Below are positions 1-7,421 of a stretch of 64,000 nt of DNA, piece after piece (within the stretch, counting starts at the first letter, position 1; each line of letters opens with the position of its first letter). The translations under genes were made by a program, and so were the position numbers. This DNA is from Citrobacter sp. Cu233. Its GTDB lineage: Bacteria; Pseudomonadota; Gammaproteobacteria; Enterobacterales; Enterobacteriaceae. The stretch lies in assembly GCF_030332225.1 (NCBI RefSeq), contig NZ_JAOWIF010000033.1, forward strand, positions 584,403-648,402. Reading direction: 5' to 3'. The notes under the pieces were generated by a model. It had not been told where the DNA came from. It ran no database searches and saw only the letters and a list, made by a program, of their open reading frames with translations.

Positions 1-2
1 CG

Positions 3-2558
3 ACATCGATTCGTGGTCTGGTTACTGGCGATGCCCATATTGGAGACGACGTTATTGTTACTATTAACAATGTTCCATACAAAGGGTACGTCAAGGCTAT
101 CCCGACGATGCCGGGACAACGGGTCTATGAAGTGGATGTCCCAACCACTGAACTTCAGGCGCATCCATCGTTTGATGTTGCTATCACAGTGAAAAATGCG
201 GCGGGAATAGCAACAGACTCGGCGCATAAAGAGATCGCTGTAGACACGGAAAATCCGCTGAAGATCACGATGGATAAGATTGCCAGGGATGATGTGATTA
301 ATGGCAAAGAAGCCCTGGCGGGAAAAGTAACCGTTAGCGGTACAGTCAGTGGGGAAGGTATCCATGACGGGAGCGTGGTGAATCTGCAGGTGAACGGCAA
401 TACGTTGACCGCTGTTGTCCATCAGGATCACGGTCAATGGGTCTGGTCGAAAGAGGTCAGCGTCAATGATCTGCACAATAACCCGGATATCGAGGCGACG
501 GTAACGGCGACGGACGATCATGGAAACCTGGGGCAAGATACCGCGAAAAGTCATGTCGTGGTCGATCTGAATGCCGATGCCAGAGTCAGTATCGATAGCA
601 TTACCGCGGACAACGTGCTGAATGCCCGTGAATCGCTGCAACCTAAGATAGCCGTAACCGGTTCTGTATCCGGAGATGTGCATCCGGGTGATAAAGTGAC
701 CCTGACGGTTAACGGTAACGATTATGCGGCTACTGTCGATAAGCAACATCATTACTCCGTTGATATCTATACGAAAGATCTGCTAGCCGACCATGCCATC
801 GTCGCGACCGTCACGGGTTACGATAATCATGGAAACGTGCAGCCCGCCAGCGTCACGCAGAATTATTCAATTGATACGACGAGCACGGGCAGTGTGACCA
901 TCAATACCGTCGGCGGCGACGATATTATCAATGCTGATGAGGTAGCAGCCGGAACCGTTGAGGTCAGTGGCCGGGTCGATGGGGATGTGCATCCCGGTGA
1001 TAACGTTTTTCTTACCGTGGATGGCGTGAAGGTTGAAACGCGGGTGATTGAACTGCCGCATATGAACGGCCAGCTGGGTTACAAAGCGCTGGTGAGTACG
1101 CTCGGGCTGCAGAACGATCCGACAATTCATGTCAGCGTGCAGGGGCACGATGCCGCGCTGAACCCAATGCTCGCGGTGAACGATAAAACGGTTACCATCG
1201 ACACACAATGGCATGCCACACTTTTACTGGATGATGTGACGACGGACGACGTACTCAACGATGATGAAACGAAGCAGGCAAAAACCATCATCAGCGGTCA
1301 TGTCACGGGGGATGTAGACGTCGGCGATCAAGTCACCGTCACGGTTAACGGTAAGGATCTGGTGGCTGACGTGAAAAACAGTGGCGGTTACAAAGTGTTC
1401 AGTGTTGAAGCCAGTACGGCTGACCTGCTGCATGACCAACACATCACGGCGCATGTTATGGCACATGATGATGCCGGTAACGTCGGAAGAATTGAGACCA
1501 GCAAAACGCTCACTATCGACAGGACGGCTGCGGGCACTATCGACGTTGATAACGTTACAGCAGACAACGTTATCAACAGCAAGGAACTTTTAGATCCGAC
1601 AATCATGATTACCGGGCATGTGGGTGGTGATGCTAATCTCGGGGATACGGTAAAATTGAGCATTGGCGGACATGACTACACGGGGACAGTCGGCGTATCA
1701 GGTACCGGCGAGCGGATCTATCAAATTAAGGTTGATACTGATGTCCTGAAAGCCAACACAACCTTTGATGTTGAGGTTAAAGGTCATGATTTGGCACTGA
1801 ACCCGTATAAAGCGACCGCCACCCACTCCTATTCCATTGACGATCATGCGGATGCCACACTGATTGTCGATAAGGTCACCGGGGATAATCACATTTCTCG
1901 CGCAGAAGCGCAGGCCGCGACCACCCACATCACGGGTAGCGTAACGGGCGATGTGCATGACGGCGAGCACATCAACGCGCTGGTTAACGGTCATCTGTAT
2001 GATACAACGCTGCATCAGGTTAATAGCGAACTGCGTTATGACTTTGAGGTGGATACGTCGTCATTCCGTCCCGGGCATAACCGCGTAAACGTGCTGGTTG
2101 AGGCGAACGATAACTACGGTAATACCGCACACTATGCGCAAACGCTGAATGTCATCATGGACGATCCAACGCCGATCAAAGGTCAGGCGGTGGACAAGGG
2201 GCATCATGCGGCGGTTCAGCATACCTTGCACGATTTGTTTGACGATAGTGCGCTGTCACTCTCCTACGCCTCTTCTACGAAGGTACATGGGACGAATGCG
2301 CCGCAGGATGTTACCGACAAAGCGAAGAGCGCTCTCGATAAAGTCGATCTCAGCGATTTGGCGCGTGAACTGCATGAAGGTGTGGATATCGCGAAATACA
2401 TTCAAAGCGGCGACGATCATCATCTGATTGCCAGCCCGGCGAAGGTCGCGCATGGGATTGATACCGCGCTGTCGGTCCACCCTGGTGGTGATTTACATTC
2501 CACGATGTACTCACTGGATCACCTGATCGCTAAACCTGACCAAAATCACACTCACTAA
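3..2558 (+). CDS. Large repeat adhesin, 3' end only (type I secreted, LapA/BapA-like)
   Basis: The reading frame is open from the first complete codon at position 3, so the gene begins outside the window and only its C-terminal ~850 residues are seen. It holds one partial and six complete Ig-like modules of about 104-108 residues, starting near 258, 579, 891, 1215, 1536 and 1854. Each begins with a T-x-D-N/D-V-I/L-N segment, continues with a G-x-V-x-G-D-V-H-x-G-D core and a V-N-G strand, and ends in an S-I-D or T-I-D linker. After about 2165 the sequence changes. The last ~75 residues (VDLSDLA, then an HPGGDL stretch) resemble type I secretion C-terminal target domains. Family knowledge: such adhesins are exported by a LapBCE-type transporter and held at or released from the surface by LapG cleavage near the N-terminus. 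The lapD and lapG genes just downstream fit this. The cleavage site and transporter are not in view. Confidence 0.8.
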   Translation, partial: TSIRGLVTGDAHIGDDVIVTINNVPYKGYVKAIPTMPGQRVYEVDVPTTELQAHPSFDVAITVKNAAGIATDSAHKEIAVDTENPLKITMDKIARDDVINGKEALAGKVTVSGTVSGEGIHDGSVVNLQVNGNTLTAVVHQDHGQWVWSKEVSVNDLHNNPDIEATVTATDDHGNLGQDTAKSHVVVDLNADARVSIDSITADNVLNARESLQPKIAVTGSVSGDVHPGDKVTLTVNGNDYAATVDKQHHYSVDIYTKDLLADHAIVATVTGYDNHGNVQPASVTQNYSIDTTSTGSVTINTVGGDDIINADEVAAGTVEVSGRVDGDVHPGDNVFLTVDGVKVETRVIELPHMNGQLGYKALVSTLGLQNDPTIHVSVQGHDAALNPMLAVNDKTVTIDTQWHATLLLDDVTTDDVLNDDETKQAKTIISGHVTGDVDVGDQVTVTVNGKDLVADVKNSGGYKVFSVEASTADLLHDQHITAHVMAHDDAGNVGRIETSKTLTIDRTAAGTIDVDNVTADNVINSKELLDPTIMITGHVGGDANLGDTVKLSIGGHDYTGTVGVSGTGERIYQIKVDTDVLKANTTFDVEVKGHDLALNPYKATATHSYSIDDHADATLIVDKVTGDNHISRAEAQAATTHITGSVTGDVHDGEHINALVNGHLYDTTLHQVNSELRYDFEVDTSSFRPGHNRVNVLVEANDNYGNTAHYAQTLNVIMDDPTPIKGQAVDKGHHAAVQHTLHDLFDDSALSLSYASSTKVHGTNAPQDVTDKAKSALDKVDLSDLARELHEGVDIAKYIQSGDDHHLIASPAKVAHGIDTALSVHPGGDLHSTMYSLDHLIAKPDQNHTH

Positions 2559-2566
2559 CGGATGCT

Positions 2567-2592
2567 CACTGCCCTGTGTCGACGGGGCAGTG
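2567..2592 (+). terminator. GC-rich hairpin after the adhesin gene
   Basis: CACTGCCC (2567-2574) pairs with GGGCAGTG (2585-2592), with a further GATG/CATC pairing outside. No T-run follows, so it may be an attenuator or mRNA stabiliser rather than a full terminator. Confidence 0.35.
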
Positions 2593-2618
2593 CATCACGC
2601 AATATGTAAGGCTACAAC

Positions 2619-2900
2619 ATGAATTCTGTTCCACCAGATGCAAACGCTCATCCTGAAAAAGAAGGGGGGAGCAAAAGCGCGGAACTTGATAACCAACAGT
2701 TCCTGGCGATGCTGCAAAAGAGCGACCTTGAAATGGTGCGCGTACTGGACGACCTGATTTACCTGCTGATCCGCAAAGGGGTAATTGCTATTACCGATCT
2801 TCCGCCAATGGCACAGATAAAACTGATGAATCGCGCGAACGCGCGCCATGAGCTTGGCGGGTTAGAACAACTGCTGGGTAGCGATGATCGTATTTTTTAG
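2619..2900 (+). CDS. Small conserved helical protein of unknown function
   Basis: This is a 93-residue protein with a low-complexity polar N-terminus (residues 1-25) and a helical core (about 30-75) carrying a DLEMVRVLDDLIYLLI segment followed by ITDLPPMAQ. From memory this core resembles a short family in gammaproteobacteria mislabelled as tryptophan synthase beta subunit-like. I see no catalytic motif, signal peptide or membrane segment. It lies 60 bases after the adhesin, in the same direction, and could be co-transcribed past the hairpin between them. It faces lapD tail to tail. Function not assigned. Confidence 0.65.
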   Translation: MNSVPPDANAHPEKEGGSKSAELDNQQFLAMLQKSDLEMVRVLDDLIYLLIRKGVIAITDLPPMAQIKLMNRANARHELGGLEQLLGSDDRIF

Positions 2901-2924
2901 CGTAAGCAGGCAGTCAGCGTGCAA

Positions 2925-2950
2925 GCCGGATAAGCGAAGTGCCATCCGGC
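2925..2950. repeat. REP-type palindrome between convergent genes
   Basis: GCCGGATAA and ATCCGGC arms around a short loop, the usual enterobacterial REP core, between the small gene and the end of lapD. Confidence 0.6.
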
Positions 2951-2969
2951 AAACACAGTGCTAGTGTGA

Positions 2970-4907
2970 TTATGACAACGGTGCGGGCTCACCCAGTAGT
3001 TGCCCCATTGCGCCATCAATGCCTAATTCCTGCAACACCTTCAGCTCGCCCTGCGTTTCAACGCGTTCAGCGATGAGTGGCAGGTCAATACTGCGCGTAG
3101 CGTTACATAACACTTCAATAAACAACCGCTTATCGCTTTCCTGATCAATATTACGAATGTAGCTACTGTCGATTTTCAGCCAGGCAAGCCTCCACTGGGA
3201 CAGATGACCGATCATATCGACGCGGCTGCCAAAGTGCTGCAGACCCAGCGAGCAGCGATGCTGGCTCACGGCTTTCACAAACGCCGCCATTTGGTTTGGT
3301 CCTGGCAACTGATTTTCATCCAGCTCCAGAATCAGTTGACTGGCTAATTGTGGTGAATATTTCAATGGATTCAACAGGTCCGCCACCGTGCTTGCACTGG
3401 CGACGGAACTGCCGGAAATGCTCAAAGCGAGTTTTCCTGGCGTAGTTTTCAGCTGATTTAACGTCAGTTTCAGCATTACCCGGTCCAGGCGATGGCTCCA
3501 GCCAAAACGGTGGATCCACGGCAGGAATCGACCAGCGTTAATGATGTTGCCTTGTTCATCAACAATGCGTGACAGCACTTTGTAATGCAGAATGTTGTGC
3601 GGCTTCTGGCAGTCCACAACGGGCTGATAAACCAACTGGAACTGCTGATTTTCCAGCGCGTGTTCAAGACGCACAAACCACAGATGCTGATCTTCGGTCG
3701 CCGTCGCCACGTCGGTGGTGGGAACGACCTGGTGTTCAGTGTGTGTTTCGACTTCCACCAACAGACGATCGGCTTGAATCAGCAATGACTGTGCATTATC
3801 TCCGGCGCTGAATGGCACCATGCTGGTATAGGCGACGGGCTGTTGGTCTGACATCCCGGTGGCATAAAAGGCCATGAGCTTTTGACTCAGTGAATGGCTC
3901 AGTTCCAGCATTTCACTGTGTGTGACGCCGGGGCAGAGCAGAGCAAACTCGCCTCCGCGAATACGGGCGACGGTACTGGTGAGAAAAGCATATTTTTCTT
4001 TCTGCGCTGTCAGCAGGTTGGCGATATTGAGCAGCAACTTGTCGGTATGCGGCCCACCAAAACGCTGGTTTAGCCCACCTAAGTCCTGCACGCGGATTAA
4101 CATCAGATACCCAGGCGCTGTGTCAGCATCGCTCAGGCGTGCCTGAAGCTGCATATCGAATGCCCGGCGGTTAGCGATTCCGGTCTGGCTGTCGAGATAG
4201 GCTTCGTTGTGCAAACGTTCACTGTAGATGGCCTGCTCTTCAAATAATGATTTGAGTTTGGTTGCCATCAGATTCATCGCCCCGATAACACGACGCAACT
4301 CCGGCGTTTTGGGGAGTTTTGACAGGGTCAGAAACTCACGGTGGGTAATGGCTTCTGACTGTTTCGCCAGGTAATTGAGCGGTTGCAGCAGTTTGCGCAG
4401 CAGCAAAACACCTGCTCCCAGGCAAATGAGGCTACAGGACAGCATCCATAGCAGATTACCTAACGTATTGTCCCACAGGCGCTGCACCGCAAAGATAGGG
4501 TCACTGGTGACTTCAACGCGTGCCGCCTGCTGCCAGCCACGCATGATTGTCGCTTCGCCGGTTTGCGGGATGACATCTACCAGATCAACAAACCAGACGG
4601 GGACATTGGGGATCGATGCTGCTGCACTCCGCTCAAGGATGATTTTGCCGTTTTTCAGATCGACAATGCGGATTTTTTTGTAGTAACCGCTATCGAAAAT
4701 GGCGCTGACCATTAGCTCAATCATCGCCGGATCGTTGACATTGGGGGTCAGCGCAACCCCTAAAGCTGTTGCCGCATCCTGAGCATGCGAAAGGAGCTGA
4801 TTGTTGGACTGATCGCGGGAGCTTTCCAGCGTCACAATAAAATTGCCGCTAAATACCACCAGCATAAAGAGAGAGATTGCCAGGAGTAACTGTTTGAAAA
4901 GAGACAC
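2970..4907 (-). CDS. lapD: LapD-type inner-membrane c-di-GMP receptor
   Basis: A 645-residue protein with TM1 (about 6-26), a periplasmic output domain (27-150), TM2 (about 151-171), a HAMP/S-helix, a degenerate GGDEF domain and a degenerate EAL domain. The GGDEF signature is RGGEF (317-321) and the EAL signature is KVL (443-445), the same degenerate motifs as I recall for Pseudomonas LapD. Trp125 in the periplasmic loop and Glu617 in the EAL domain fall at the numbers reported to matter for LapG binding and c-di-GMP binding in that protein. Known role: when c-di-GMP is bound, LapD sequesters the periplasmic protease LapG and keeps the adhesin uncut. It is the last gene of a five-gene operon, 9 bases after lapG. 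No catalysis is expected. Confidence 0.9.
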   Translation of the reverse strand: MSLFKQLLLAISLFMLVVFSGNFIVTLESSRDQSNNQLLSHAQDAATALGVALTPNVNDPAMIELMVSAIFDSGYYKKIRIVDLKNGKIILERSAAASIPNVPVWFVDLVDVIPQTGEATIMRGWQQAARVEVTSDPIFAVQRLWDNTLGNLLWMLSCSLICLGAGVLLLRKLLQPLNYLAKQSEAITHREFLTLSKLPKTPELRRVIGAMNLMATKLKSLFEEQAIYSERLHNEAYLDSQTGIANRRAFDMQLQARLSDADTAPGYLMLIRVQDLGGLNQRFGGPHTDKLLLNIANLLTAQKEKYAFLTSTVARIRGGEFALLCPGVTHSEMLELSHSLSQKLMAFYATGMSDQQPVAYTSMVPFSAGDNAQSLLIQADRLLVEVETHTEHQVVPTTDVATATEDQHLWFVRLEHALENQQFQLVYQPVVDCQKPHNILHYKVLSRIVDEQGNIINAGRFLPWIHRFGWSHRLDRVMLKLTLNQLKTTPGKLALSISGSSVASASTVADLLNPLKYSPQLASQLILELDENQLPGPNQMAAFVKAVSQHRCSLGLQHFGSRVDMIGHLSQWRLAWLKIDSSYIRNIDQESDKRLFIEVLCNATRSIDLPLIAERVETQGELKVLQELGIDGAMGQLLGEPAPLS

Positions 4908-4916
4908 AGGCGATTC

Positions 4917-5615
4917 CTATTTATCCATCGGGAAGCCCTCTTCCCGTATTTTTGTGAAAACTTGCTGCCAGCGAGAAAGTCTCTTGCTGTCGCCAACACG
5001 TTTATTGTTCTGCGTGCCCGGGAGCCAGAGACCACGGTTGTTAAAGGAGTACACGGGTAATAAATCGGTACGCTGCGTGGCCGGTGAAATGGTGTTCGTC
5101 AGGCTGTCGAGTACCAGCGGGATCGCGTCCGGCGCGGCATACCAGGTCAATACCATGTGCGCCCGGTTATAGCTCAGGGCTTTAACGTAGGTGATGCGCA
5201 GCTTCTCTTCGGGGACACCCAACTGCCGGAGCGTAAAATATTTGGCGATTGCGTAATCTTCACAATCGGCCTCACCTTTGCGCAAAGATTCTATCGGCGT
5301 TGCCCAGTAGTCCACGCTGTGCCAGACCTCGCTGTCTTCGGCGTAATGTAATTGAGTGTTGAAAAACAGGTTTACGGCGCGTAATTGTGTTTGTTCGTCT
5401 GCATTTCGTCGTGTGATTAGCAACTGCTGCCAGGCAGTGATTCGCTGTTGTGCGTCGGCGCGGGCAGGACCATATAGCGCATCGGACTTCTGCTGAATAG
5501 TGGCAAAGTCCCAGGCCGCACGCAGTGAATTGACGGTTAGTACGAGCAGCAGCGCGCCTGATATCTGCCAGAGGCGAATAAATCGCTGAAGCGTAGACGA
5601 ACGGAAAATGTTCAA
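4917..5615 (-). CDS. lapG: LapG-type periplasmic cysteine protease (transglutaminase-like)
   Basis: A 232-residue protein with an N-terminal hydrophobic export segment (about 13-33) and a bacterial transglutaminase-like fold. The catalytic triad is visible as Cys118, His153 and Asp170, with the same 35 and 17 residue spacing as in LapG. The acidic residues next to the cysteine (Asp117, Glu119, Asp120) match the calcium site of that family. Known role: cleaves the N-terminal region of a giant adhesin to release it from the surface, unless held by LapD. The start is TTG: an in-frame stop lies two codons upstream and no ATG precedes the signal segment. The TTG overlaps the TGA of the preceding gene, so translation is probably coupled. 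Confidence 0.9.
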   Translation of the reverse strand: MNIFRSSTLQRFIRLWQISGALLLVLTVNSLRAAWDFATIQQKSDALYGPARADAQQRITAWQQLLITRRNADEQTQLRAVNLFFNTQLHYAEDSEVWHSVDYWATPIESLRKGEADCEDYAIAKYFTLRQLGVPEEKLRITYVKALSYNRAHMVLTWYAAPDAIPLVLDSLTNTISPATQRTDLLPVYSFNNRGLWLPGTQNNKRVGDSKRLSRWQQVFTKIREEGFPMDK

Positions 5616-6505
5616 TTGTTATGCTGACAATAGGCGGCGGGGTGATGATTTATATTTTTGCAGGAATCAGGCATCAGCCATTTTTTACGCCGTTGCGCAT
5701 CAAGCGGTGAGGAAAAAATATTTTTCAGCGTACTGTTAACAAAGGCCACAAACTGCGGATCGTTCTTGCGCATCATAATGGCATAGTGCATATCACTGCC
5801 GATGGTCTCAGACGACACGCTAAATTGTTCAGGTTGTTCATCGTGGTTGATCAGCGGCCAGGACAGAACATCATCGAGGAATAATGCGGCGGATTCATTA
5901 TGTGCCATTTTCTCGAACGCACCGTTGATCGTGGTGGTGGTAATCGTTGAGATATTGAGATGCTTCTCTCTGTTGACTTTATTAAATTCCAGGAGATCTT
6001 TTGAACTTCCAGTCAGACTCACCGTCCGTCCTTTTAAATCCTCAAGCGAGTCAATATTGTTTTTGCGCAACGAGATAATGCGCATTTTGGCGATGTAATA
6101 GTCAATAGAAAATGAAACGCTGGAGGTCCGCTCCGGCGCATTAGCATTAACGCCACAATCCATATCTATTTTGCGGGTGTTCAATGCGGAGAAACGATCC
6201 GCAAAGTTCACGGGAATATAGTGAACAGTTAAGCTGTTGAGCTTCAGATACAGGCGTAGTTTATCGGCAATGATGTTGCACAGCGCCACGGTGTAACCTG
6301 TAACCTTGCCACTTTTATCGGTGAAAGAGAACGGCGGCAGTTGACGATAGCCGATGTTTAACACGCTGCTGTACTGGATATGGTCAAGCGTCGTGGCGTT
6401 TTGCTGCGCTATCAGTGCAGGGGATGTAGCGACGCCAACCAGCAAGATCAGCCAATGCGCCGCGCGCTTTATCCTTGTCATTTCATGATTAATTATATTT
6501 TTCAT
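5612..6505 (-). CDS. Periplasmic solute-binding protein (amino-acid type), second of a tandem pair
   Basis: A 297-residue protein with a signal peptide (hydrophobic stretch after the basic TRIKRAAHW) and the type 3 solute-binding fold. Visible motifs are the IGYRQLPPFSF opening strand, the GYTVALCN segment and the MDCG motif after the first lobe. Its architecture is the same as the gene just upstream, so the two may be tandem duplicates. No permease or ATPase is nearby, so a sensory role (presenting a ligand to the chemoreceptor, the GGDEF-EAL receptor or LapD) is more likely than transport; this is inference. The first possible start is TTG at 6511. ATG at 6505 is preferred, and ATG at 6481, directly before the signal peptide, is also possible. 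It overlaps both neighbours. Confidence 0.75.
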   Translation of the reverse strand: MKNIINHEMTRIKRAAHWLILLVGVATSPALIAQQNATTLDHIQYSSVLNIGYRQLPPFSFTDKSGKVTGYTVALCNIIADKLRLYLKLNSLTVHYIPVNFADRFSALNTRKIDMDCGVNANAPERTSSVSFSIDYYIAKMRIISLRKNNIDSLEDLKGRTVSLTGSSKDLLEFNKVNREKHLNISTITTTTINGAFEKMAHNESAALFLDDVLSWPLINHDEQPEQFSVSSETIGSDMHYAIMMRKNDPQFVAFVNSTLKNIFSSPLDAQRRKKWLMPDSCKNINHHPAAYCQHNN

Positions 6506-7421
6506 AATCAAAACTGATCTTCTTCTTAGCTGCGGTGAGTGCTTTCAGGTTATCTGACATGGGGATGTTTAAATTAATGGCTCCTGGCGGTATCGGAGAC
6601 TGAAACCATTTAGTGTACAGCGCGGTAAACTCTTTGCTGGTCATGAGTGACGAGAGCGTACTATCAACAAATTCTTTAAATTCTTTATCATGTAAAGGGA
6701 GCAACAGCCCAGCCGGAAGTGGGGCACTGAGGGCAATTTTTGACAGCGCATAATCTTCAGGATTGGTGGCCTGAGCAATCATCCCTTTCAATAATACCGT
6801 ACTGGAGATCAGGGCCGAATATTCGCCATTCTTGAGCTCATTGAAGGCGGCGACATTATTCGTATCAAGTTGAATGTTGATATCAAGGGCATTAGCGGTA
6901 TTGATTTTTTGCAATTGCTCCACATAAATAGTGCCGCTTTTTACCAGCACGCTATGCCCGGATAGTTCGCCTAAATGGTTACTGATGTCATTTTTACGCA
7001 TGACATAGCGGGTGCTGGAAAAGTAAAAAGGCAGTGAGAATTCGCTAATACTGTGGCGGCTTTTCGAATAAAAGGCAGGTATACACATGATGTCTGCCAT
7101 ATGATTTTTCATCAGTACAAACTGTGATGCCGAATTGGCCTTCACCCACTCAATGTTTAGCTTTTTAAGCTGTAGCTTTGTTTTGAGCGCGCTGACAATA
7201 TTTTTGCAAATATCAATGGAATAGCCTGCAGGGTCATTACCGTCCTGCCAGGAGAAGGGAAACGCGTCATCCTGATAACCAAGGATGACGGTTTGTGTAC
7301 TGGCAATCTTCTCCAGCGCATGTAACGACGGGGGAGATGCGGCCGTGCAACGTGTGCAATAAGCGATCAGCAAAAAAACGGCCAGCAATACGCGTGTTGT
7401 GATGCGCAAGATGTCAGACAT
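6489..7421 (-). CDS. Periplasmic solute-binding protein (amino-acid type), first of a tandem pair
   Basis: A 310-residue protein. The start at 7421 has a strong AGGAGG site and gives a clear signal peptide (MSDILRITTRVLLAVFLLIA) with likely cleavage after CTA or TAA. The opening strand VILGYQDDAFPFSW and the GYSIDICKN segment are typical of family 3 solute-binding proteins, which bind amino acids or small polar ligands. A longer frame to 7523 lies inside the upstream gene and lacks a signal peptide, so it was not used. The gene overlaps the end of the GGDEF-EAL gene by 8 bases, which implies translational coupling within the lapDG operon. The ligand cannot be read from the sequence. Confidence 0.8.
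   Translation of the reverse strand: MSDILRITTRVLLAVFLLIAYCTRCTAASPPSLHALEKIASTQTVILGYQDDAFPFSWQDGNDPAGYSIDICKNIVSALKTKLQLKKLNIEWVKANSASQFVLMKNHMADIMCIPAFYSKSRHSISEFSLPFYFSSTRYVMRKNDISNHLGELSGHSVLVKSGTIYVEQLQKINTANALDINIQLDTNNVAAFNELKNGEYSALISSTVLLKGMIAQATNPEDYALSKIALSAPLPAGLLLPLHDKEFKEFVDSTLSSLMTSKEFTALYTKWFQSPIPPGAINLNIPMSDNLKALTAAKKKISFDYEKYN

Noticed and set aside
258..2165. Regular ~315-base periodicity considered as a DNA repeat array or CRISPR
   Set aside because: Repeats are visible at protein level only, differ in DNA, and lie in one open frame; they are Ig-like modules.
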